Assembly: GCF_019703515.2 (NCBI RefSeq)
Contig: NC_059382.1
Coordinates: 17,661,001 to 17,725,000, forward strand
Source of the DNA: Myxocyprinus asiaticus
Lineage: Eukaryota > Chordata > Actinopteri > Cypriniformes > Catostomidae
Direction: 5' to 3'
DNA: 64,000 nucleotides
The translations under genes were made by a program, and so were the position numbers. The notes beneath the pieces are model-generated. The model was not told the DNA's origin and made no database searches. It saw only the letters and a program-made list of their open reading frames with translations. Shown piece by piece: positions 14,267 to 27,900 of the stretch (the first letter of the stretch is position 1; every line of letters starts with the position of its first letter).

Positions 14267-15962
14267 ACTCTTTCTGTCTTTTCTATCTATCTACCAGAAT
14301 TGATTGACCACTCAGAACACAATATTAAGACCTGCAAAGGTGAAAACTTGGTTATTAGTTTTCAGCAAGGTTACAAACCATCTGTTCTGCCTCTCAAAAG
14401 ATGATGACATGCTTCATGCCTCCCAAAAACTGTTCATCACCTCCACTGGCATGCTGTTAACAAGAAAAGGTAACAGCCCAAAATTCTGTCTATGAATAAA
14501 CATACCATTACAATGGATCCATCATCACAGTAATTTTGTCTTGTCTCAGTAATCGCAACTGAAATGTACAGAGGTTTATTACTGTAATAGCATTGACACT
14601 ATTAATAACATAAGCAATAAAGCAGATTCAGTGCACAGCACTCTGTCAGAGGGTATTGACCACACATGACCAGATTACCAATTATCTGTAGTTACAATGC
14701 TTAGTAGGCAGAATATTTTTTAAGCATTCTGGTAAGAGGTTTGTTTTAAACCCCAACAGTCAACATTGAACTTATGCAATTAATTCTCCCAAATTGCTAA
14801 ACGCACAGACCCCAAACTTTTTTTTTTGTAGGTAATTTCAGTCTTAGTTTCTCTGTGTAGTTTTGTACATTTACATTTAGTCATTTAGCAGAAACTTTAT
14901 ACTTTTATGTACTTTATTCTTTATAAACTCTCAGAACTTTGTGTTGAAGTCATTGTGATATTTGAATACTGAATTTTAATTGGTCTTCTTGCTTACATCT
15001 ATTTGCATACCTAATTGTGATTCATCTTTCATCTTGCATCTAATTAACCATTATAGCCATCATTACAGTTACACTGCAAAGATTATCTCTCATGCACAGC
15101 AAACAGAAAACAAGAAACATGCTGAGTGTCATGACAACATCAAAGCAGCTCTGATGCAGTATTTATATTTATAGGCAAAACCTAACACCACAGGTTCAGG
15201 GTGGTCATGTCACCACCGGATTTTACGGTTCCCTCACCTCCAAAATCCCAGTTTAACCCCTGTCAATGAACAAATACAGGGGAGAATCACTTACACCTAT
15301 CTATTCTACTCCAAAACATCTCTACATGCATCAGCAAAAAATACAAACGTAAGCGATTTAGGGTGACTTTATACAGGCAGAGTGTTGTGATAGATTTCCA
15401 AACGTGTCTCTTTTATCTAGATCACAATAACAAAGAACTGCATCAAGGACACATTGTCTGTGCTTAGGTGCCTGTATCAGTACTGAAATACATCAATATG
15501 TAAATCAAGCCTGCAATCACATCTCTTCACTGCAACAGGCCGTGACCTCTGCAGTGGATCAGACAGAAATACATGACTGTGGATATAATGAGACATCTAG
15601 AAAAAACACTGTATGTGTTGGTAAAGCCGAGTGGCTGCTGACGGTGAGATTAACCGTGCCACATGGCTGGTCAGCTCTGGTGCGCATCCCCCGCAGACAG
15701 ACAGTGGGTCCCCGGGCTATGTAATCATACACCCAGCGTGCTGTGACAGCTCTGAGAGCATAACAGACAGCACAGCTCTCCCATCATCACATCACTGAAC
15801 TCATCTTTACTTTCTCTCCCTCCATCTTTCTTGTCAGTCTTCACTTACAATAACATCACTTAAAGTAAATGTCTTCAGTTGTGCATACACTAACTCTCCA
15901 GCTGTAAGCTGACATTTCATTACATTCAGTTAAATTGACTGCATATGCATATTACTGAGGCT

Positions 15963-15995
<33 letters not shown>

Positions 15996-17466
15996 TGAAT
16001 AAATGTTTATATATACATATTGTATATATATATATAAATTGGAATAATGTACATATTTTGCTTTTATGGAAAGAAATTGGTACTTTTATTCACCAAAGTG
16101 GCATTCAACTGATCACAATATATAGTCAGGACATTAATAATGTGAAAAATTACAATTACAATTTGAAACAAATGTTCAGAACTTCTTAAACTACTTCAAA
16201 GAGTTCTCATCAAAAAATCCTCCACGTGCAGCAATGACAGCTTTGCAGATCCTTGGAATTCTAGCTGTCAGTTTGTCCAGATACTCAGGTGACATTTCAC
16301 CCCACACTTCCTGTAGCACTTGCCATAGATGTGGCTGTTTTGTCGGGTACTTCTCATGCACCTTACAGTCTAGCTGATCCCACAAAAGCTCAATGGGGTT
16401 AAGATCCATGTAACAGTATAAAAGATGGGCAAGGAGGCGGGAACCGGCTGAACAGTGAACAAACTTTAATGATATAAATTAACTTAAAAGAACATAAAAC
16501 ATAAGGACACAAACACACATGCAACGCGGCCGCATGCATCTCTCTCTCTCTCTCCAACTGGCGCCTCCGGCTGCCCCTTATCTCGCTCTCCCGCTGATCA
16601 GCTGATTCAGCGCCGGCCATGCTCCATCACGACCCGGCCACGCTCTCCTCGTCACAATCCATAACACTCTTTTCCAATTATCTGTTGTCCAATTTCTGTT
16701 TCTTTGCCCACTCTAACCTTTTCTTTTTGTTTTTCCGTTTCAAAAGTGGCTTTTTCTTTGCATTTCATCCCATAAGGCCTGCACCCCTGAGTCTTCTCTT
16801 TACTGTTGTACATGAAACTGGTGTTGAGCGGGTAGAATTCAATGAAGCTGTCAGCTGAGTACATGTGAGGTGTCTATTTCTCAAACTAGAGACTCTGATG
16901 TACTTATCCTCTTGTTTATTTGTACATCTGGCCTTCCACATCTCTCTCTGTCCTTGTTAGAGCCGGTTGTCCTTTGACTTTGAACACTGTAGTGTACACC
17001 TTTGTATGAAATCTTCAGTTTTTCGGCAATTTCAAGCATTGTATAGCCTTCATTCCTCAAAACAACGATTGACTGATGAGTTTGTAGAGAAAGTTGTTTC
17101 TTTTTTGACATTTTTGACCTAATATTGACCTTAAGACATGCCAGTCTATTGCATACTGTGGCAACTCAAAAATAAATACAAAGACAATGTTAAGCTTCAT
17201 TTAACAAACCAAATAGCTTTCAACTGTGTTTGATATAATGGCAAGTGATTTTCTAGTACCAAATTAGCAATTTAGCATGATTACTCTTGAGTAATCACCT
17301 TATCCTTGGAGTGATGGCTGCTGGAAATGGTGCCTGTCTAGATTTGATCAAAAATGACTTTTTTCAATTTGTTTGTGATCAGTTGAATGCCACTTTGGTG
17401 AATTAAAGTACCAATTTCCTTCCGAAACAGCAAAATCTGAACATTATTCCAAACTTTTGGCTGCCA

Positions 17467-17499
<33 letters not shown>

Positions 17500-17662
17500 C
17501 ACACACACACACACTGTATATTAGCAATAATGCAACCAGGAGCATACTTTGTCATGAAAACAAGCCCAGGTCATATTTCACTCCAAAATAAGAAATAAAT
17601 AATATAACATAAAATGTATATATAATATATAATAAATATAATAATTACATATATATTTACTG

Positions 17663-17704
<42 letters not shown>

Positions 17705-18928
17705 CTATTTTTATAAAGCATTTGTTTTGCATAATTCTCATTACTGTACTATTTTACCTTTTAAGGGTTGTTTTTGTAATCCTCACTATGCTAAATAAAT
17801 GTTCTCATAAGATTCACATTACAGTAAAACTATATATTTTTAAATCAGCTTAAATTAAAGCCAGTATATATACTATCTAATCTAAATAACAACATTATTT
17901 TATATTCAAATATTCAAATTATTAGAAGATGAGAATTTTTGCATTATGATAATGAGAATTGGGCGGGATGGACACAATGCAAACAATCCTAATGGTCCTA
18001 TAAACAGGCTTCATATTTTTGATATATTTTTCATAATTTTTTTTAGCTTAATATAATTTCTTAGTTTGCAGAGGACACCACTGTCATCGGCCTCATCCGA
18101 AATGACGATGAGTCTGCACAGAAGGGAGGTTGAACAGCTGGCTGTCTGGTGCAGTCAAAACAACCTTGAGCTGAACATGCTCAAAACAGTGGAAATGATT
18201 GTGGACTTTAGGAGAAACACCCCAACACTGACCCCCCTCACCATTCTAAACAGTACTGTGGCAACAGTGGAGTCATTCAGGTTCCTGGGCACTACCATCT
18301 CAGAGGACCTGAAGTGGGAGACCCACATTGACTCCATTGTGAAAAAGGCCCAGCAGAGGTTGTACTTCCTTCGCCAGTTGAGGAAGTTCAACCTGCCACA
18401 GGCGCTGCTGATACAGTTCTACTCAGCAGTCATTGAGTCTGTCCTCTGCACTTCAATATCTGTCTGGTTTGGTTCAGCTACGAAATCAGATATCAGGAGA
18501 CTACAAAGGACAGTTTGGACTGCTGAGAGGATTACTGGTTGCCCCCTGCCCTCCCTTCAAGAACTATACACTTCCAGAGTGAGGAAAAAGGCTGGAAAAA
18601 TCACTCTAGACCCCACTCACCCTGCCCATTACCTTTTTGAACTGTTGCCTTCTGGCCGACACTTCAGAGCTCTGAGCAACAGAACCGTCAGGCACAGGAA
18701 CAGTTTTTTCCCTCAGGCTATCCATCTCATGAACAGCTAAATTGCCCCATTGAGCAATAACTATGTGCAATACACAGTTTAGTCTTTTTTATATTTATCC
18801 AACGCATCCAGCCTCTTCTGCCATTACATTCCCTTGCACTGTATATAACCGATTTGTATTTAGATTTGCACTACGTATATGTGTGTATGTATATATATAT
18901 ATATGTATGTGTATATGTATGTGTGTAT

Positions 18929-18983
<55 letters not shown>

Positions 18984-21900
18984 TGTCTATTGTGTATTCT
19001 TTATATACTTTCTTTTCTTTTCAATATTTATTTATTTTTTATTCAATTTTTAAATATTTTTTAAAAGTGTTGTTGCTGTTTTGTATTGTTGTGTACCGAA
19101 AGCTCCTGTCACCAAGACAAATTCCTTGTATGTGTAAGCATATTTGGCAATAAAGCTCATTCTGTTTCTGATTCTTCTTTCTTTCCTTTTATTTTGTGAT
19201 GGATAACTAGAATGTGTTCTTGACAGGTTTTGTGAGATTCACCACACCACATTTGTTAGAGAAGAGATGATCAGCAGCACAGCAAAAAGAAAGCAATTGC
19301 CACAGCATTGCTTTGGTGGATGTCAGGTGTTTGTACAGCTCTGTATAGGAGCTGTGCTGGGTGTTATAGTGTGATATAGTGTCTGACTTGCTTCATTAAG
19401 TGCAGCAGCAACAGCAGTCTTGGAAGAGGGCTGACTGGCCTTTAGTGTGTGTGACTCATCCACGAGAACACCTCCATCTGCCTGTACCCTCATCTTTCTC
19501 TTCATCTCAGTTTCTCCCTCACTCATGCCTTAGCAACTTGGTTTTTATCCCCTTTTTTCTCCCAATTTGGAATGCCCAATTCCCAATGTGCTCTAAGTCC
19601 TCGTGGTCGCATAGTGATTCGCCTCAGTCCGGGTGGTGGAGGACGAATCCCAGTTGCCTCTGCATCTGAGACAGTCAACACGTGGCTTGTTGAGCGCGTT
19701 GCCATGGAGACATAGCGCTTGTGGAGGCTTCACGCCATCCACTGCGGCAACCACGCTCAATTAACCATGTGCCCCACCGAGAACGAACCATATTATAGTG
19801 ACCATGAGGAGGTTACCCTATGTGACTCTACCCTCACTAGCAACCGGGCCAATTTGGTTGCTTAGGAGACCTGGCTGGAGTCACTCAGCACGCCCTGGGA
19901 TTCGAACTAGCGAACTAGCGAACTCCAGGGGTGGTAGCCAGCGTATTTTACCACTGAGCTACACAGGCCCCGGTTTTTATCCTCTTTAATGCTCACTGCA
20001 CTGGAATGGTATGATGTTGTGTGTCATTTTTCTGTGCCTTCCTGTCAGTGCTTTAAAACAACTTTCATAAAATCTTAATGTAATACAACATACCAGTGAA
20101 ATAAACAGAAATGCATTAATAGAGCATACAGACACTTTGTGTGTGTGTGTGTGTGTCTGTGTATGGGATTAGATTTAAAGCAGGGGTGGGGAACCTTTTT
20201 TCCATTAAGGCCATTCGAGTATTTACGAAATTATTTGCGGGCCATACAATTGCTTGCCATTTCTGATTGTGGGTTGAAATTAACATACGCAGTCCGTTAC
20301 GTGCTCACTAAACACTAACACTAAAATGTCTTTCTATTATACAATATTTTGTGTTGTTATCATTTTAAATTATTTTTAAACATTATTTAAAAATTATTAT
20401 TATTATTATTTTTTTTTACAGTTAATTGAATCAAGGCCATTTTTTTGCTTTTCAAATTATTTCTCAAAAGGCCTTGCTGGCCGGATAAAATGGTCTTGCG
20501 GGCCTTATACAACCCTGAGGCCTGACGTTCCCCACCCCTGATTTAAAGGATAGTTCAACTAAAAAAATTAGAATTTGTTAATTAATTCATTATTATGTTT
20601 TTCCAAACCTGTTTCTTCCATGGAACAGAAAAGAAAATGCTAGGCAAAATTTTAGCATTCGCTTTCATTGAATAGGCTAAAGCTAACATTCCATTTTCTA
20701 TACAATGAAAGGGAATGGTGACAGAGGATCTGGCTAACATTTCCTTTTGTGTTCCATGGGAGAAAGAAAGTCATATGGGTTAGGAATAACATGAGGGGGA
20801 GTACACAGATAAAGAATTTTCATTTACGGGTGGACTATCGCTTTAAAATGTCTGTGATTATCAAAACTGGGCACTATACCGTCTTTGGGCATTGAACATA
20901 TTTGGCCAGGCTAATTATGAGGTCATGCGTAATGGGATCCACCAGGTTGCGGAAACTGGCATATCGGTACAGAACATCGTCCAGAGAGGTTGACTCCATT
21001 CCCAGATCCTGAGAAAAAGACACAATGCAAGGAGTTCATGAGAAATGGAACTGAAGACTCTACTTCAGAATGCAAGAAACAATATTTTCAGCAGATCACA
21101 CATAACGCTTAAGTCTGACTCTTCAACATGTCATCTAAGAAGCTATTTGTTTGGAATAAATATTTTGTTACTGTTATCCATAGGTGCTATTTATGGGTGG
21201 GACGAGTGGGGCATTCCCTATAATTTTTTACCTTGGCCAATTTTGTCCCTACCACTTTTTTAAAAAGCTGTCATCAGATAAGTGACTAATGCAGAAGAAA
21301 CATTGCCAGTTCTTAAGCAGGAGTTTCCATTTTGTTCATGTGTGTTGTAATAAGTGGTGATCTGGTGCTGGAATGTTTTATTTTGAATGTTATGATGAGT
21401 ACTCGTTGTGGCTGTTATCTGCTCAGAACACTTTCTACTCTACTTGCTCCGATGTTCCACAGCTCGTGCTTTTTCTAGTGAAATCACAAAGCAAAATGCA
21501 AGCAAATGTGTCCCGAATCATGATATACTGTACATTCATTGATGTTCAGATGTAATTCTCGTTAATAAAATTAAAAAGTTATACTAGGGCAGATTACAAC
21601 TTGGAACTCCGTGTACTAGAGGCAAAGACTTTATCATGATGCAAATTAGTCACCATGTGTAGCAAAATTTTGATCCATTTATGTATCCACAGACTACCAA
21701 AATCCTAGGACCAACAGTTACACATTATTATATATAAGAATAAAGTTATCAAATTAAATATGTGAAATATTTATTGGAGCACTTGAATTGGTCATCAAGA
21801 ATGATTACGCTATTTATCAAAAAAATGTAGCCCTGACTTGTCAAAAATGTTACAATATAGCACTAGAGGCAGAACAGACATTTTTTTGTCAGCACTGAAT

Positions 21901-24900
21901 AATAATAAAAAAAAATTAAAAAAAGAGGCCAGAGCCAACTAATCAGCACTGAAGAAACGGAAAATGGGTGGGTGCAAATGAAAGCAAATCATCATTAGTA
22001 TGAGAAAGAGCACAGGTTTGTCTTTGTTAAGAGAAAACGGAAATATTTTCATGTCACTAAACATTAAACATAAAGTCCTGTATGTAAGTCAGTCCTAGGA
22101 GGTGACCAAGTTCCTACTTAGTACCGGTAATTAATTTTTCCCACACTACTCACCCCCTCCCTGGATAAAAAACTGGACCTAAGCTGCACACACTGAGAGC
22201 CAAAGTCTTTTGGTTCATCATTATGACTCTATGGAGCAGAATCTTGATTAATCAATTTCCATTTAATCAAACGCCCATCCATTTTCATGGTTTCCGGGCA
22301 ACAAGGCACACTTGGTAACCGCTGGACAAGAGACGCTATCCTTTGACTCCCTTTGTTGCTCATTATGTGCTTTATCCCCCACTGCAAAATTTACATAAGG
22401 GAAAAGCATCCTTTTGGGAACAAAGCATACAGTGTGTTTCAAACCCACCTGTTCCATCATCATTGCCCAAAAATTAATTTAATAAAACCTATAGAGGATT
22501 AGAAATCCCCATCAGCTCAGCCACAAAAATAGAAATAAGGGCAAGACTGGCAGCATACACTGATCTGATCTTACTGATACTGCCACGATATAAAGTAGAG
22601 CTTCATGCTTATGCTTCGTGCTCATGATCCATTATCGCTACCCAAAGTAAACAGTTGGTATTTATGCAGTGCAGTGTTGCTGTTTCGCCAGCTTGTGCTG
22701 TGTCTGATCTCACAGGTTCACTGTAGCCGAGTGGCATCACAGTACTGTAAAAAAATAAATAAATAAATAAATAAAAAAATAAATAAAAAAATGGGCATCT
22801 GTCTCAACAGCACTGAATTCTGTGACAAACAAATTAATTCAAACTCTGTAAAGCTGGGAAATTATTTCTTGTTGATAACTCTTGGTGAGACACTCTTGGT
22901 GTCTCGTTTGGAAGGATGCGTCCTCCAGAGGTCGCATTTGTCGGCCGCATACGTCATCGAGGCTGTCTCGTTTCAGAAAAGCGAGTAGGACACTTCGAAT
23001 GCGACCTTCTTTCATGGGAATTCGGAGGATGCATGAGGTGTATCCTTCATGGGCACTCACAACCCACAATTCTTTGCTTCCAACGGAAATGTCTGAAAAA
23101 AATGATGCCAATTTGCCTGTAAATATGAAGTAATGTTAATTCCCAAGTTGAAGTACCTCAGTAGATGGGTGCAGAGTATATATGTATAATTATGTTAATA
23201 TAAAATTTAAATATTAGACTAAAAGTACACCTGCAAAATCTATTTTCTTTTCTCTTTACATCATAACTCTCCTAAAATGTACCTCATACATTCCCTTCCA
23301 GAGGGACTTTGTTCCCTTCTCACCCAAAGCGCTAGCGCTTGTTAAAGAGTGGCGTGCTGTCATAGCAACCATGTTACGTTCCTTTTCCGTTTGTCCTACA
23401 AAGGCCGTCTCGTTTAAACGAGACTTGTTTAAAGGAGGACACTCGGTATACTGCAGCCTTCAAAGGACACATTCTACCTAGCACGCAGCCTTCCAAACGA
23501 GACACAGTCTGTGTTTCAGATACTTCTATTCAAAATATAAGCACTGCATAAACTGTAACAGCAATGATGTGATGTTCTATATGTTTTGGCTGTTTTGTGC
23601 ATTTCAACAGAAATTTGAACTCTCCCCAAAAAAACATCACCACCCTGAACTGTGATTGAAAATACTGGCCAGGGCTGTGCACAGACATTTTGAGAGGCAA
23701 ACTGAGGAAAAATCCACCCCTTAAATAGTTACAGAGAATGATTTAGAAACTTTTCAAGGTCATATTGTTAATAATTAGGCTTCATGCTAATACTGCTAAT
23801 GTTGTTGTTGCTGTTATAACTCATGTTCCATTCTAAGACTCCCATGTCATTGTTACTCCTCATCCTTATCAAACTCCAAACTACTGTATGACCCTTTACC
23901 ATAAGTCACTAAAATCCCTTCATCAGTACACTACACTTTCGCTCACTCTCTGACCTTGAGCCTAGTGATTGTGCCTAATCTTAAATGGAAGATTTACACT
24001 TTTCACTTATTGTTATATAGAATAGTACTGTCTACATACAGTATTTATTATTATTCTAAATACAGTATATAGCTCTGTGACGAGGAGTAGGGCAGGGCTG
24101 GGCCGTAACTACGCACACCCGGCCCCCAGTCGGGCTTATCAGCCGAGGAGAGGGATAAATACAGCCAGATGTGGCAGTTCATGAAGACACAAACACAAAT
24201 GCACACAAAGCAGCTGCGCGTGGCTCTCTCTCTCCCGAACTGCCACATCCGGCTGCATTTATCCCTCTCCCTCTGATTAGCCCTTCTCCTCATCACAAGC
24301 TCATGTAGAATAATGTTTATATCTCTACCTATTTTTTTTTATATCTGTATCCTAATATTAATATTAGTTTAACTTAATAATATGCTTCACTTTAAAACAC
24401 AAAGTTATACATTACTTCCTCCCATGGCAAATGATTTTGAGGAAAAAATACCTTACTGGAGACAAAGTGTGAAAGATCTTTTGCCATATATTTTCATCAA
24501 TATTCACCTGCTTGCTTGCTGGTGTTTTGAATCCAGCTTTGCAAAGAAACACTCCATTAAGCAGTCTCCCTCCACTCTTTCCAATTCTGTCTCAATCTTT
24601 GTGTGTGTGTGTGGGTTATTTAACATTATGTTGTTAAATTCCATGGTTATTTAAGTGTTATTATCACTGTCTTCACTGTTAATTTTATATATATATATAG
24701 GACTGACATAGGCTTTATATATTTATGTTTACTTTAATACACCGTAAATTGTAGAAGACCACTTTCTTCATATATTCAGTTAAGCAACTGTTGAAGGCCT
24801 CAATTTATCATTCTTTATCATTTATATTATAACTTTGATTTAGCTATGCAGCAATGGTAGTAATTGGACAACCTACATTTAAGTTTAAATAAAAATAAAA

Positions 24901-27900
24901 AAATAATAAAAAAAAAATATAAATTTTTAGGGACTTACATTAGCTCTGCGATCTGATTGTTCACCTTATGAACTAATGCATGTTTTTAACATATTTAGGC
25001 TTGCTCAAGTAATAGGTGGGTTTCCATCCAACTACACTGATCAAAAAAATTAAGGGAACACTTAAATCACACATCGGTGAATGAAATATATTGAAGATCA
25101 AAATCTTTACTGTACATTGTGTAATTCGTTGAGAACAAAATGACATAACAACGGTCAGTGGAAACCAAAATCACCAACCGACTGATGGCTGGATTCAAAC
25201 TCACACTGAAAATCAAAGTAAACAATTGAAATCACAGGCTGTTCCAACTTGTGTGAATTTAATCACGGCAATTCATAATGTGACTCAGTAGTGTGTATGG
25301 CCCCCACGTGCCTGTATGCACTCCCGACAATGTCTGGGCATGCTCCTGATGAGACGGCGGATGGTGTCCTGGGGGATCTCCTCCCAGACCTGGATCAGGG
25401 CATCAGTGAGCTCCTGGACAGTCTGTGGCGCTACTTGGCGGCATCGGATGCACCGATACATAACGTCCCAAAGGTTCTCAATTGGATTCAGGTCTGGGGA
25501 ATGTGAGGGCGAGTCAATGGCATCAAAGCCTTCATCATCCAGGAACTGCCAACACACTCTGGCCACGAGGCCGGGCATTGTCCTGCACCAGGAGGAACCC
25601 AGGGCACACTGCACCAGCGTAAGATCTGATGATGGGTCTGAGGATTTCATCCCGGTACCTAACAGCAGTCAGGGTACCGTTGGCTAGCACGTGGAGGTCT
25701 GTGCGACCCTCCAAGGATATGCCTCCCCAGACCATCATTGACTCACCGCAAAACCGGTCATGCTGGATGATGTTGCAGGCAGCATAACGTTCACCACGTC
25801 ATCTCCAGACTCTTTTACGTCTGTCACATGTGCATCAGTGTGAACCTGCTCTCATCTGTGAAGAGAACAGGGCGCCAATGGCGGACCTGCCAATTCTGGT
25901 GTACAGTGAGCTGAACAGTGTTGGGCTGTGAGCACAGGTCCCACTTGAGGACGTCGAGCCCTCATGCCACCCTCATGGAGTCTGTTTCTGACAGTTTGGT
26001 CAGAAACTTGCACACCAGTAGCCCGCTGGAGGTCATTTTGTAGGGCTCTGGCAGTGCTCCTCCTGTTCCTCCTTGCACAAAGGAGCAGATACCGGTCCTG
26101 CTGCTGAGTTGATGCCCTTCTACGGCCCTGTCCAGCTCTCCTCGTGTAACGGCCTGTCTCTTGGTGTCTCCTCCGTGCTCTTGAGACTGTACTGGGAGAC
26201 AAAGCAAACCTTCTTGCGACGGCACGTATGGATGTGCCATCCTGGAGGAGCTGGACTACCTGTGCAACCTGAATGGGCTGCAGGTACCACCTCATGGTAC
26301 CAGTAGTGACAAGGACACTATCAAAACGCAAAACTAGAGAAGAATCGGTCAGGAAGGATAAGGAGAGAGCAATTGTCTGTGGCTACCACCTGCAAAACCA
26401 TTCCCTTTTTGAGGGTTGTCTTGCTTTTGCCTCTCCAGTGCACCTGTTATAACATTCATTTGCAACAAAACAGGTGACACTGATTCACAATCGCTTAGGC
26501 TTCCTAACTGGACAGATTGATATCCCTGAAGTTTAACTGACTTTGTGTTATACTGTGATAATTACGTGTTCCCTTAATTTTTTTGAGCAGTGTATTTTTA
26601 TGCACATTTTGAAATTGTGCATAAGAAATCCTGAATGGAAACGCTTGATATGCGAATAAACTTTCTAAATTCACTTAAAATGTAATGCGCTAGGAGGAGG
26701 TGGATTTTCTAGAGTTTTGCATTAGTTAAAATGTGCATTAAGGTGATGGAAACGGTTTATTCGCAAAACAATTACATGTTTTGACCATTCGCGCATGTGT
26801 CATGAGTGTGCGATAGCTTGAAGTGACTTGCCCACCGAAAGGTCTGACCTTGACACACAATTCTTTGAACATAGCGCTTGCCATTTGGAAGTGTTTAACT
26901 CACAGCTGGTCGATAAAGTGGGTCCTCACAATCCGCCAGAACAGTTTTGAGAGCGGTCGCTCCCAGGTATGCGGAGACTGGCGGTGTGTGGGCATCGCAG
27001 CTATTTCAGCCCACATTATATCAGATATTGCACTTATTTTGCGGTGTCTCGTGGATGCATTTAATAAAATAAGATACTTGCTCCAATCTTACAAATAAAA
27101 CTGTCCCCAAAGCAGGGAGAGGTCATTCAGCTGCTCCCTCATGACGAGGCGGCTCCTTCATGATAATGCGCATTATGTAGCGGATGTAAACGTGCACCAA
27201 TTCGTATTTTCGTATTTTTAAGTCAGATTTTTAAAAATGCGCTTAAAAAAGGACACATTTGTCATTGCTCAAGTGTCAAGCGCCCCTCCCCCGTCGCTCC
27301 TGATCTGCTGCCCTGCAAAACAAGAGATGCAACGCAACAGCCGAAGACAGACATTTAGCGCACGTTTACATTAACAAACAATAATAATAATAATAAAAAT
27401 ATGCATAGAGTGTTTTACTATTCATGATATATAAATCACTTGGATAAAAAGCATCTGCAAAATGAATATATGCAAATGATATTACTTTCTCCATAGGGGC
27501 ACCTCAGCCCAGGAGTGTAAAGGGGCAGAGGCTTGAGCTGAGCCACTCCCCTGTGCATGTCCCTGGTTCTGGGCCAGTTCTGGCCTCTTCATTGTGATTT
27601 GGTTCCATTTTGCATGGGGTGGACTAATAAATAATAATAAAGAAAATTATATAAAGCATCTGAACGGATGCTCTGCAAATCAGTTCAGGGACTATGTACT
27701 TGCATTTGTTGTAGGCCTATACCACAGCACATCTGAGCATATGACAGAACAGAACAATGACATGGAGACAAAGTTGACAGGTAGGCTACAGATACCAACT
27801 TTAACTGTTTATATTAAATAATGCAATAGTTTGACTGAGAATTGGACAGCCAGGGTGATCATGCACTGATACTTGTACCTGCCGGAGAGTTTTCAGGATC

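Noticed and set aside
18763..19153. Tyr/Ile-rich open frames
   Set aside because: Produced by the TA microsatellite in the L2-type LINE 3'UTR.
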